64,000 nucleotides of DNA from Struthio camelus (Eukaryota; Chordata; Aves; Struthioniformes; Struthionidae): assembly GCF_040807025.1 (NCBI RefSeq), contig NC_090942.1:43478911-43542910 (forward strand), read 5' to 3'. Shown one piece after another: positions 50,601-60,922 of this stretch. The notes beneath the pieces were generated by a model. That model had not been told where the DNA came from and did no database searches. It saw only the letters and a list, made by a program, of their open reading frames with translations. A program made the translations under genes and the position numbers. How positions within the stretch are numbered: position 1 is the stretch's first letter; each line of letters begins with the position of its first letter.

Positions 50601-53600
50601 AATCCCTTTAGTTTAATACTGAAATAGATTTTCTCTTTACAAGAGCTTTAAAAGAACCTTGCCAAAAAAGACACAAGGGGACTAATTAACCAAAATGTGC
50701 ATAGAAATAAAATTAGTAACCAAAAATGGAAGTCTCTATCTGTAATAGCAAACTTACTTGCTGCATAACAGAAATTCAGTACAGGCTCAGGTGAATACAA
50801 CTCCAGAAAAGTCAAGGAGATATAAGTAAGTTAAGAATTTAATCTTCCTTAATCTTCTCAGGTGGTATGATTAATCACTCACCTGCGGTCTGTGGAAGAC
50901 TCTTACAAAGATGGTAACAGAAACAATGTAAAATTACCGTAACTATGCTGCTATACAACAAAAGGCATATTCACGTTTAGTCCTGCCTTAAGATAACCTC
51001 TGACAGCTTTTGGGTTAAATGCAACAAAAAATACGCCTTTCCAGCTATCTAGACATAAACGCATTTAAAAGGGAACGCAGCTGAATTTGCTAATTTCACC
51101 ATTAGTATTAAACCTCCCACCTATTTCTAAAGGAGAATTTTCATTTGGACCCAAATCGGCAATAGCATTATGGCACCTATGTGCTATTGAAATTATTGGG
51201 AATGAAGGGCCTGATTGACTTTATTGGCCTGGGCCTTTCTGTTGACTGTATTTTCTTCACAGAAATGATAGCTGGCTTTTTGGCCACTTCGCCTCCCAGG
51301 ATAGAAAACATCACATATTATTTGCTTCTAAACAAAAAATTGTCTTCCCCTACTCCCTCTTGTAAATGTCATACAATAGTGCATGAGTTATTACACAACG
51401 GAATAATATTCTTTTGTTGCAACTGGTTCCTATTAGCACTACTCTCTATAGCTGGATGTGCCAAAACCCCTTAAAGCTCAGCAATCAATTGAGCATGAAA
51501 GAAAACATGAGACAATACGTACCATACTTAGGTTGTCTAACTTCCACCAAAGTTGGTTTTACCCACTTGGTAAATGGGGAGGTGGTGTCCTTGGAGATCA
51601 GCTGGAAGGGCCTAAGGGAGGTGCTAAGCAGTGAGCTGCCTGGGGCTAGTCAACAGAAAAAACAGCTGTGGGAACACTGGTGGAATTTAGGCCGTCTCAG
51701 TGGGGTGCTACATGCTTGTGCGTGCTAAAAACATAGGAAACACCGCCCGTAAAAGTGTACTGAAACTTGACCACTACCCAAACCAACAAATAAAAGACAG
51801 GGTCCTTGTCAAGTAAATAGCTTATTCTCATTCTCAGGAGCTGCTGCTGGGTGCAAGATACAGTTGCAATTGCTAGTCTTACTGTATGGATCATATATTA
51901 TTACACATAGATTTTAAAGTTAATTTTTTTCTTTTTTTCCCTGAACTTTTTTTTTTCAGTTACCTGCCTGTATAAATGAATCTGCCATCTGGCAAATGGG
52001 ATCGTCTTGCTGCTTTTAAATATTCCAATACATTTAAAATATAGTAGAATATACAGGATTGCTAGGAGCTTCAGAAAGGAGAGTTAAACATAAAGATTTG
52101 CTAAAACCATTCTCCTAATTTAAGACTATCACCACCAGTGCCTCTGTACATTACATCGTATTTTAAGTACGGACCAGAGTCCACACACATGTTCAGATGC
52201 ACCCTACTTTCACTTTGCGTGGAGATCAATCCATCCTCAAGTACAAAGTTGAAAAAATCTCTGGGAACCACTGCAAGATAAAAATCTAGGCTGGTGTAAC
52301 CTTAGTGCAAGCCCAAATATATTGCTTGTTGTAGTTTTGACTGACTAAACATGTTTGCTGAGCCCAGCTTGTCCCAGCCACAATGCCATGAGATCACTCT
52401 GAGAACTGTCTCCACGTCACCAACCAAAGGGCAAATTAGATTAGATAGCTTTAAAATTTGGGATATCTACCAAGTCTTGAATACTTTCAGCCAAGGCTTA
52501 GGAATCTGACAAGCATTAACACATTCGTAAGGCAGCTGGTTGGGGAGCATGCCAACCTGAGTATGGTCCCCGACTGGGCAACACAGCACAAACAGCCTCT
52601 ACAGTCGGGGTCAGCTGGGGGACTGATGGCAGTCAGTCATGTCTGGGGTCAGACATGTCAAGAGAAGGGAAAACTCATCGACAGCATTTGAACAGTATTC
52701 TGTCTGGAATACAACACAAATTAACAGAAGGAAAATCTGATTTTCAGTTGTAATCCTCTCATCCTCTCAGGTACAGTAGAGGAAGAAATGTGATTTTTCC
52801 TATGATTTTAAATGTCCTCCTTTAATTTTATTTAATGGCAGATTAAAAAAAAAAGTTGTTGTATTATGCAATACTCGCAACTGCACACAGAGAATGAATG
52901 TGATACCTTTATCAGCTACAGCTGCTCATTCACTCAAAAACCTCCCAATCCAACCAGAAGTTTTTAAGATACAGCTTAAAAGGGGGTGTATTGATATCCA
53001 GGTGATACCTGCTGTAAAGCAAATTTTATTAGGATGAAAATCCTGGGGGGGGAGGGGCCGGGGGAAGAGAGTAAAATCCCTCATGACAGAGTCTGAAACG
53101 GAATGCTGTCTCAAAAGGTTTTTCACATAAAATCATATTATCTATATACTTTTTCCCATGATTACACAGCCTGCTTTTATATAACAGCACAACGCAACCC
53201 AGAATAGCTAAAAATGACTAAATAATGTACAAATAACGTCACATAACTTAATTTGCCAGAGCGAATGCTAGTTAGTCATAATATGAATTTCTACTTAACA
53301 TTACTAGTTTGACTGAAGTGAACTCAATGGAGGATGAAAATGCTGGTTTTCATATCAGAGCAGAAAATTCTTCCTTGGGATATGCTGCAGTGGCCTAATG
53401 CTTGCTGCCTTAACACTGAACAGACTAACGTTTCATTTTTTCTCCCCAGTGTATTCAAATATATATACAAAACCACATTTTTATCTAAAATCACATTCAT
53501 TTCAGCTTATCATGAAGACTACCAATATTAAAAATTTTGAACTTGCTTAGAACATGCAAGTTCAAGTGCCCGTCTTAAAAGTAACTCGTCAGGAGAACTA

Positions 53601-53936
53601 ATTGCATCTAACTTACATAAATACTCAAACCTCAAAAAGAGGCAAAGTTCACTCTTGGTCAGATGCATACACAGGATGTTCTGCACAATGATGGAGAAGG
53701 CAGCGCACACACTCTGCACTGGGAATCAGCTATACTCAGAATTACATTTTCTCATGCCTGAAACTTCATGTTGTGCTGCTCACAACAGTGTTTCCCCCAC
53801 ATCTCAGCTGGTCTGCCTTCTTCCTTTAATTTTAAGAGGGAAAAAACACATTAGGTCTCTGGAGACTACATTTAGTCTCTCTGGGACATGTCCATTTGAC
53901 CACAACACACACAAAAACACAAAATCAAAAGAGTTC

Positions 53937-53942
53937 TTTATT
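53937..53942 (-). terminator. BBS10: BBS10 poly(A) signal AATAAA, 3 bases after the stop codon
   Basis: The minus strand reads TGA AAC AATAAA, so the hexamer begins 3 bases after the stop codon. About 20-45 bases further down, minus-strand bases from about 53,921 to 53,894 form a GT-rich run (TTTTGTGTTTTTGTGTGTG), a textbook downstream element. Cleavage near 53,920 would leave a 3' UTR of only about 25 nt. Later signals may also be used. Confidence 0.75.
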
Positions 53943-53945
53943 GTT

Positions 53946-55896
53946 TCAGAAATCATCTTCTGAGTCATTATCCTCAATTTTTTGCAGCGGCCGCTTAACA
54001 CCAATTATTAAGTCAATAGTGAGAAGCTCGGTAATACAATTAAGAACGGAAATTACTAACTGGTATTTACAATACACCGATTCTAAGCCTTTCTGATCCA
54101 TCGGCAGCGGCTCATTTTTCCTGAGTGCATCTATGGCTTTGAGATAGAATTTGTTAAAACTATTTCCTTCTGCTGTCCGGTATAGGGACTTCGGAATGCT
54201 TAGCAAGGCATCAGCAATGATACCAGATATGTCAGCTACCGATGACTCTCGACACTGTTTTGCATAGTGCCGAATATAATAATGTAACAGTATTTCAAAG
54301 TTACCCCCTACTGGTAAAACTGATCCTGCTTCTATAATCAACTTGGAATAATTCTGTCCACTACTTGTACCACTCTTTCCATGTTTAAATAGGACCACCT
54401 TACAACTAATTTTCTCTGTACCTTTATGAGCATCTAAGTGTTCAGATACAATTGCATTAGCATTGCCTGCTGCTAATATAGCGGTACTACCATTCTTCTG
54501 ATTGTCCAGCACTAAACCACTTCTACAATTCTTGTGAACTTCATCTGGATGCTTCCATTTTGGATGCAGTTTCTGTTCATCTCTTGAAAAGCTATCTCTG
54601 ACAGTGAGAGCACTTAATTCTTTGATGGGTGAGACAAGACTTGAGGATGTTTGCAAGTCTGCTTGCACACATGCTGGATTTTCACTTCCCTGTAAGTCAG
54701 ACTCTACAATCTGTGTCTCTGCTTCACCCCTACCTGCTCTGAGCTGACGTTCAGAACCCTGATTAGCGTTACAGGAGGTATTTTCTATGAGGAGTTGCTT
54801 CTCAGAAGCGGAAGAATGCCAACCACAGATATCTGAGGTTTCATTCTGGCTTTCACCTTCTGCTTCCCATTCCTCTCTCTGTTCAACTGTTTTAAATAGC
54901 TGCTCTAGCATTTTAAAGGCCCCTTGAAAAGCAGCAGCGTGTTGCTCATTAACACCATGGGCTGGCCCACAGAGAATGAGGCAATGAGGCTGAAAGGCAC
55001 ACGTGCTGGTGAAGCCAAGGTGAACGTATCTCTCTGAGCCGAGCAGCAAGGGCTGACAAAACGCTGCCACTGCAATTTCGGTGATTTCTCTATGCGTATC
55101 ATCACAAGAAGGTGTAAAAGGCGAGATGCCCGTGATTTTGCGGAGAAGGGCGATCTCTTCTGACGACAAACACTCGACAACAGATACGCTGTACAGTTTT
55201 GCAAAATAGATAACTACTTCGTGTTGTTTCACGCTCGACAGCAGCAGCTTCACGTTGTTGCTCTGCAAGCGCCTCATCACGGCTTCCGTCCTCCTGGCGA
55301 TCCAGCGCTGGCAGGCCTGAAACTGCTCCTCCGACTCGACGACCAGCTCGACGCCGGGGGCGGCCAGGCCGGCGTGGAGGGGTTCGGTGACCACGACGGC
55401 CGCCACCTCCCCGCCGGCCGGGCAGTAGGCGCTGAAGTCCCTGCGCAGCAGGAGGCCGGCGAGGACGCGGGAGCTGGCCAGGGGCAGGCCGGCCACGGCG
55501 GCGTGCAGCTCCGCGAAGTGCTCGCCCGCCAGCCGCAGCGCCTGGGCGCGGGCGGCCGCCCGCGGCGCGCAGCGCTCGCAGTACTCGCGGCACAGCCGCG
55601 CCAGCGGCCGCCGCTCCGCCGGCCCCACGCGCCCGCTCAGGTAGGCCTCCAGCAGCGCCTCCAGCGCGCCGCCGCCGCCCCGCCACGCCGCCGCCGGCGG
55701 CCGCCGCAGCGCCGCCGCCGCCGCCGGCTCCAGCACCCGCGCCGCGAAGGCCCGCAGCGCCCGCGCCGCCCCGCCCCGCCGCCACCGCCGCCCCGCCGCC
55801 CGCAGCCCGCGCAGCACGGCCGCCAGCAGCACCACGAACGTCTTGGCGCCGTCCCCCGTCGCGCCGCGGTGCCGGCAGGCGCTCGCCACCATCATC
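53946..55896 (-). CDS. BBS10: BBS10 exon 2, coding part
   Basis: The acceptor CCCCGCAG|GATGATGG places the first exonic base at 55896. That base completes the split Arg codon, and the frame then runs open for 649 codons to TGA at 53948-53946. The open frame extends a few codons upstream into the intron (MSPRR), which is not part of the protein. The first third of the exon (55,896 to about 55,255) is very GC-rich and Ala/Arg/Gly-coding; the rest drops to ordinary AT-rich composition without losing the frame. Confidence 0.95.
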
Positions 55897-56182
55897 CTGC
55901 GGGGCGACACACGCCGTTACGCCGGGCCGCCGCCGCCTCCCCCGCCCCGCCCCGCCCCGCCCCCCCCCGAGGCGGGCGGCCGCCGCGGTACCTGGCCGTC
56001 GGCGGCTCCAGGCTCAGCGCCTCCAGCAGGCGCCGCCCGTCGCGCGTGACCAGCGCCGCGCCGGTGGGCAGCGCCAGCAGCGCCCGCCCGCCCCGCGGGC
56101 CCAGGCAGCCGCGCACCGCGCCCGCCAGCGCCGCCGCCTCCTGCGCCAGCCGCCCCAGCTCCACCGGCGACGCCGCCGCCAT
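53946..56182 (-). CDS. BBS10: BBS10, chaperonin-like Bardet-Biedl syndrome 10 protein (complete, two exons)
   Basis: Joining 56182-55992 to 55896-53946 gives 713 codons, close to the roughly 720 of the human protein. Seen: exon 1 starts MAAASPVELGRLAQEAAALA and carries a chaperonin-like equatorial start (LGPRGG near residues 28-33). Exon 2 continues with GDGAKTF at residues 78-84, the counterpart of the group II chaperonin nucleotide-binding GDGTT motif. An apical-type stretch (SVVECLSSEE) follows, and the C-terminal equatorial piece has LPVGGNFEILLHYY with GGNFE at 594-598. The protein ends in an acidic tail, DNDSEDDF. Residues about 95-140 are Ala/Arg/Gly-rich, and about 375-540 look disordered and poorly conserved. 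Known of the family: BBS10 works with MKKS/BBS6, BBS12 and CCT to assemble the BBSome core at the ciliary base. The two-exon structure with a short first exon matches the vertebrate gene. Identification is from motif and architecture recall, not a search, but is very secure. Confidence 0.97.
55897..55991 (-). other. BBS10: BBS10 intron 1 (95 bp, GT-AG)
   Basis: A short intron bounded by GTACC at the donor and CGCCCCGCAG at the acceptor, in phase 2. Its body is almost all G+C with repeated CCGCC/CCCGCC units (plus-strand 55,937-55,972). No strong polypyrimidine tract rich in T is present; the pyrimidines are mainly C. Confidence 0.9.
55992..56182 (-). CDS. BBS10: BBS10 exon 1, coding part
   Basis: 191 coding bases: 63 codons plus the first two bases (AG) of an Arg codon. 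The ATG at 56182-56180 is chosen because it is the first in frame, lies about 15-75 bp below a cluster of promoter motifs and gives the expected N-terminal length. It has a G at -3 (GGGATGG context). The donor is CCAG|GTACC with GT at 55991-55990. The exon is extremely GC-rich. Confidence 0.93.
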
Positions 56183-56194
56183 CCCGCCGCCGCG

Positions 56195-56290
56195 CGGACG
56201 TCACCCGCCGCCCAATGGCCCGGCGCAGGCGCACTGCGGCCCCGCGCGGAAGAGGCGACGCACAGAGGCGAGGCGAGGCGAGGCGGGGGG
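56195..56290 (-). promoter_or_regulatory. BBS10: BBS10 proximal promoter (CRE, CCAAT, NRF1-like and ETS motifs)
   Basis: Within about 75 bp upstream of the ATG the sequence shows GACGTCA at 56197-56203 (CRE/ATF-like), CCAAT at 56212-56216 (NF-Y box), GCGCAGGCGCA at 56223-56233 (one mismatch to the NRF1 palindrome) and CGGAAG at 56247-56252 (ETS core). Four GAGGC units at 56265-56284 are GC-box-like. There is no TATA box. This is a typical TATA-less CpG-island housekeeping promoter. Motifs are read by eye; occupancy is inference. Confidence 0.6.
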
Positions 56291-56301
56291 TGCGACACGT
56301 C

Positions 56302-56307
56302 TTTATT
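56302..56307 (-). terminator. OSBPL8: Candidate distal OSBPL8 poly(A) signal abutting the BBS10 promoter
   Basis: AATAAA lies about 120 bp upstream of the BBS10 start codon, in GC-rich DNA. The downstream sequence (GACGTGTCGCACCCC) is not GT-rich, which argues against strong use. Confidence 0.25.
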
Positions 56308-56345
56308 GGAGCGGCAGCGGCGGGCAGCGCTCCGCGCGCGCGCCG

Positions 56346-56380
56346 GGGACGGAGGGGGAGGGGAGGGGAGGGGAGGGGGC
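56346..56380 (+). repeat. G-rich tract with quadruplex potential
   Basis: GGGG-A units repeat four or more times (GGAGGGGGAGGGGAGGGG and onward) just upstream of BBS10, meeting the usual four-run G-quadruplex pattern on the plus strand. Confidence 0.7.
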
Positions 56381-56493
56381 GCCGCCTCGGTGCCCGCGCC
56401 ACCAGGCGGGCAGAGCGCGGGCAACGGTCGGCGGGCGGAGCCGTTACACACGGTGAATAAAAACGGCGACCGAGCCGCTGCTAGCGACAGCGC

Positions 56494-56519
56494 GGGGGGG
56501 GGGGGGGGGGGGGGGGGGG
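56494..56519 (+). repeat. G26 homopolymer
   Basis: An uninterrupted run of 26 G lies between CGC and CTCGGG. Long G runs are rare and error-prone to sequence, so the exact length should not be trusted. Confidence 0.9.
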
Positions 56520-58477
56520 CTCGGGAAACGGAGCAGAAACAAATAAATAACGGCAGGCTCTTGTCTTTTAAAAACTGCTTTTCCGACTTAGTCAAACACA
56601 GGTGCTTCGTACGGTGTGCGTAGCTCCCACGTAACGGAAAGAGCTGAAAACTTGACCACTTACACAGTATGTACACGTATCTGTCCACTACACCCTCTAA
56701 GAAATATCCCCCTCTAGTTTTTCTTTGCATTAGAAATTAGGTGAAGGCCAGAAAGCCCCCAAAATTTGTCTGTGAGGTTATTGTGCTATGGCTGTTCTTG
56801 CGATACCACAAAACTACTGCAGCTGCAGCTTAATTGTATCAAACAGCGTAAGATGCAAAACGCTCTCCACTCATGCCTCACCAGCCAGAAGAGCGAACAG
56901 TTTTTGCTTTAAGAGTTTGTTTGCTGGGTTTTTTTTTTTCCGAGCAAGAGAGAGCCTGACTAAGCAGAAAAGTGAGTTTTCAAAAACAACAGCCTTCACA
57001 AAAGACGGGATGTTACATATGGCACAAGCTTGACAATCATCCGTACATACCTCAGAACTGCAAGAAACCCATCGAGAAGGCACTGTTTGCAATACTTGAG
57101 TACCTGCTAAATTTTCAGTGATTGGGGGACACCCTTGCAATACAACAGTTAAAAAACTTACAGATGTACAGCATCCTTGTTACATGTTATTTACACAAAC
57201 AGCGGTGATGTAACACCCTTTAAGTAACTATACCAAACATTGAGTCTAAATTTTGTTTCATAAACACCAGTCTGGCAAAGTTTCCCAAAGGCACAGGAGG
57301 GCAGCAAACAAAGAGAAAAAGAAAACCACCATCACAAAGTTTTATAGGACAACCTTTCAAGTTATTTCCTTAAAAGTTTTAATGGGAGGGGGAAGACATG
57401 ATACCCTCATAAGTAACACCAACTACTTTAAGTAATCAACATGTGAAATGCAAGAAACACCATCTACTGCTAAAAGTGGTATTTGCTACATTTCACATGA
57501 CAAATTTACTCTTTTTATCTTTAGGTCATCTGTACCTGAATGGCAAATTAAAGGCTTAGAGTGCTTCTGAAGGAAAAACAACAACAACAGCAAGCAACCA
57601 TCATGGCAACAAACTCTGAAAATATCTTATTACCTGTACAACAAAAAAAAAGTAAATCAGGTAAAAGTAAAATCAAGTGTGAAACTAAGTGCTGTTTTGA
57701 ACATTAAAAACTAGTAAGAGGCCACTGCCCTCAAACATCAGCAAACTGTACAGTCACTTTTTATGACTGCGAGCAGAGTTCAGTCTTAGGTACATAATAT
57801 TCAAGATCAGCTACACAACATGGTAAAATAGGACAATGGGGATGTGCTAGAGAAAAGGCTTCATAAACAAGACCTGCAACCAGCTGTACTATAAAAATCA
57901 GGCAAGAAATTCCTTTGTTTTGTTCACATGAGGGAACATTATACAAAACCCAGCAAAATAGGGATTACCAGCCTTTAGATGTGCTTTTTAGTATTTCAGT
58001 AATCATTCAGTCAAGCAGAAGTCTGTGACTTCTGCTTTGAAAAGTTTCACTCTGTATCCTTTACGTTCCAGGACCAGGACTAAACCTACTTTTAGAACAT
58101 AAATAACCTTTAAAAATTAAGTGGAAAAGGAAAAATATGAGCAGAGGCCTTTTTGTCTTGCTCCTTTCAAGTCCTATATTCACCTTGAACTGAAGAACAT
58201 GAATTTCTGATATAGGGTGTGTGTTTAATCTGACATTGTTTAAAAGCATGCTGCCAGCCAGCTAGCTAGGCCAAATTCACTACTACCATGAGGTTCATAT
58301 AAAAATTATATCTAGACTGGGTTATTAACTGATCTTGAATAGAAGTAATTAAAACCAACATGAAAGGGCAGAAGGATATTTTTATTTATAAGGGAGATAG
58401 AATTCTTGAACTATTAGTCATGAGCTTCAGCACCAAAAATTTAAGTGCTCAGTTTAAACTTTTGCCTAAATTCTTAA

Positions 58478-58483
58478 TTTATT
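58478..58483 (-). terminator. OSBPL8: Candidate OSBPL8 poly(A) signal AATAAA (mid 3' UTR)
   Basis: A canonical hexamer with a second copy 97 bases downstream (58386-58381). The second is followed by moderately T/GT-rich sequence (CATGTTGGTTTTAATT). The pair is the most credible 3' end on local context. Confidence 0.4.
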
Positions 58484-58733
58484 TTTACCTCCCTCTCATT
58501 TTCTCATGTATCCCTCCCATGTACAAAGTACACTTAATGACTTGTAACACATCCTAAAATAGGTAAAACTTTGACATTTGAGTGATATAATGAATGATCT
58601 AATTAAGTGCTGAGAGCTTTAAATTAATATCATCATATTCTGCTTTCTTTTTCATTATGCCACATCTTTTGCACTGCTAACAGCTTCAGGTTCTGCTGTT
58701 AGGGACTTAAGAAGAGAGAGAGAGATCCCTAAA

Positions 58734-58758
<25 letters not shown>
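58734..58758. repeat. T25 homopolymer
   Basis: 25 consecutive T on the plus strand, reading as A25 in the presumed OSBPL8 3' UTR. Confidence 0.9.
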
Positions 58759-58764
<6 letters not shown>

Positions 58765-60786
58765 CAATGAGGGCCCTTCTATATTCACAAATTTTGCCTC
58801 ATCAGCTATAGACATGGTAGAAGACCAAGTCTGGTCATGGCCACTTATACAAGACCACTCTGTTTGGTTAAGCTACCATGTTCCAGAAAATGAATCAAGA
58901 CCAAACTATGCTAATATAAAGCTGTAAGAAGTAAGCAGAATAAGCTACAGTTGGCTACTCCAGCAATAAACTCTTATGCAGCTGGGGCCCAAAGAAAAAG
59001 TGGAAGGGGAGGTACAGTGAAGATGTCAGCCACAGAAGCATATGAGCGAGGCTGACAGTAAGTAAATAGTATTTTCACTAAATACTGGGTGAGACCGACA
59101 TAGAACTGGACTTACAAGGGTGACAGTGGCTACCCTCAAGCTAACTTTGCAGTCTCCTCATGTTAGCTTAGTCTGAGAGAGAGGGAAGTTGCCCAAGCAT
59201 AAGCTCAGGTGTCACAGAGGAATAACCAACCCATGGCAAAAAGCCAAAAGTGACACCTGAACTGTTCCATTGCCCAGCATGCATTTGATTTCTGAGAAGA
59301 TCATCTGAAAACAAACTTGGCTGCCCTTTCTATCGTGCCTCTCATAATCCCACTGTCTCATCTGGGCTACTGAAGGTACCTTTACATTACTCCAGCCCCT
59401 TTTTAACTTGATGCAAAGACGGAAAGGCTTGACTGGCGTAAGGAACTCGCCAGACAAATACTAGCACTAAATTATTTTCCTGAAGTTTTGCAAGTTGTAT
59501 ACATGCATATATTTCTTCAAATAAAAACATATTCAAAACCCTGGTTTTACATTGATATTTAAGCTTTATAATTAATCTTTAGAATAATGAATAGGTGCAT
59601 CATGGTAGTAACTTACATAGTATATATATTGCAGTAAAGAGGAATTTAAAAGAGACTTAAGGTTTCTTAAGGTCTTAAGGGACCATTTGTTTTGGTACAT
59701 GTGTTGGCCATCCCAATATTTCTGAAGCCTTTCCCCTTAGAAGCATATTTTCATTTGCAAGTGAACTGTTGACTGTTTGGCTAAATTCTGTTCTGCATAG
59801 TCTCTGCATAGTCCTTTGGGAGATTCAGCACAAGCTACACACTAAACATAACTTTGCATGTTAACATTTTGTTTCAGATATAAGAAAGAGTCCCTGATAT
59901 CAGTAGTCTGTCTTCTGACTGTGAAGCGGCCATATACAAAAGTAAATTCAAAGCTGCCAATTTATCAAAATTTACAAACATATCGTAAATCCTTGACATT
60001 TGCAACTCACAAGCATGCGTGGACCAAGACAGTACCTTCCTGGCTGCTGCAATGTTAAAAACGTGTTCTCCATACTAGATGAAGGAATGCTTTTATAAAG
60101 AAACTTAAGTTTTAAAACTGTAAAAATAAAACCACTGGCTTATAAGCCCTTATCATAATTCAGAATAAAAACTGTCATACTTCCACAAACAAATCAAGGA
60201 CGTTAAGTTGCAAAGGTCTCAAAGACTTCAGCTCTTTACTTGCCAGTTTCTAAAACTCATGAGCTTTGCATAATAATGTATTTGTTTGACCTTAAACAGT
60301 TTACCTCCAAACACCCCATGTCATTTACAAAGAATGTAAGTAAGGGTGTTGCTTCAAAAGTTACTTTGTTCCAAAAAATGGTGAGTTTAAATGTAACAAA
60401 CTCCGCTTTTTTATTATTCTACCAAAATAGGAAAGGTCCTACTAACATGGACTGACCTCTGAATTTTGAATTTAAGCTATTCCAGAGTGAAAGTTTATCA
60501 GTTCAGTGTATGACATACAATAAAACACAAGGCTGATGTTGCACGTCTGTGAGACAGAGAAAGAGGCACACACCAGGAACAAGAGTGTACTGGCACTTGC
60601 ACAATTCTTACTTCAACTGGGTAGATGCGAGTATGACTCTGAACCATGCACTCAGACGCAAAGTTCTGTAAGTTGTTGCTACGGGGCTCTTTGAGATAGT
60701 ATTGCATCACTTAAAGTCCAACTTAAAATATGGTCCCCAGTAAGAGTTTGATCATTCCAGTTCAGAAAGGCCCTTGTTCACGCTTC

Positions 60787-60922
60787 CTATTTGAACAAGA
60801 AATTAATGACAAACTGTAGCAGAATCAGGAGTAAAATGAAGACACAGTGCTTAAGCTGCAAAAAATGGCTGTCCACAGGTGGTGAATTAGAAGTGACTCG
60901 ATTTCGTAGAGCCATAATGTCC
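60787..60922 (-). CDS. OSBPL8: OSBPL8 last coding exon (tail anchor and stop)
   Basis: The acceptor CTTACAG|GGACATT is followed by 45 codons ending in TAG at 60789-60787. The final 18 or so residues (CVFILLLILLQFVINFLF) are a single hydrophobic helix followed by one Lys, the ER tail anchor. Everything downstream on the minus strand is the presumed 3' UTR. Confidence 0.95.

Larger units (their letters stand above)
36604..53893. other. AT-rich intergenic stretch downstream of BBS10
   Basis: About 17 kb of AT-rich DNA. In tetrapods the next gene on this side of BBS10 is NAP1L1, at some distance; nothing like it is visible here. A GC-richer patch at about 38,185-38,410 and a short inverted repeat at 44,625-44,663 are the only features that stand out. 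Confidence 0.6.
55250..56470. promoter_or_regulatory. CpG island over the BBS10 5' half and promoter
   Basis: CpG-dense, very GC-rich DNA covers the promoter, exon 1, the intron and the first third of exon 2, and ends abruptly on the left near 55,250. It is the expected CpG-island promoter of a broadly expressed ciliary gene. Its high GC creates long overlapping open frames on both strands that are shadows only. Confidence 0.85.
56302..60786 (-). other. OSBPL8: Presumed OSBPL8 3' UTR with several possible poly(A) signals
   Basis: No coding frame is convincing between the OSBPL8 stop and the BBS10 promoter. AATAAA occurs on the minus strand at 60415-60410, 58483-58478, 58386-58381 and 56307-56302, about 0.4, 2.3, 2.4 and 4.5 kb after the stop codon. 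A 25-base T run at 58,734-58,758 would be an A25 tract in the transcript. Which end is used cannot be told from sequence alone; long AT-rich 3' UTRs are usual for this gene family. Confidence 0.55.

Noticed and set aside
55221-56456. 411-codon plus-strand frame antisense to BBS10
   Set aside because: It lies over the GC-extreme BBS10 5' half, starts at GTG and encodes low-complexity Arg/Pro/Ala/Gly. It is a shadow of the real gene and of the GC content.
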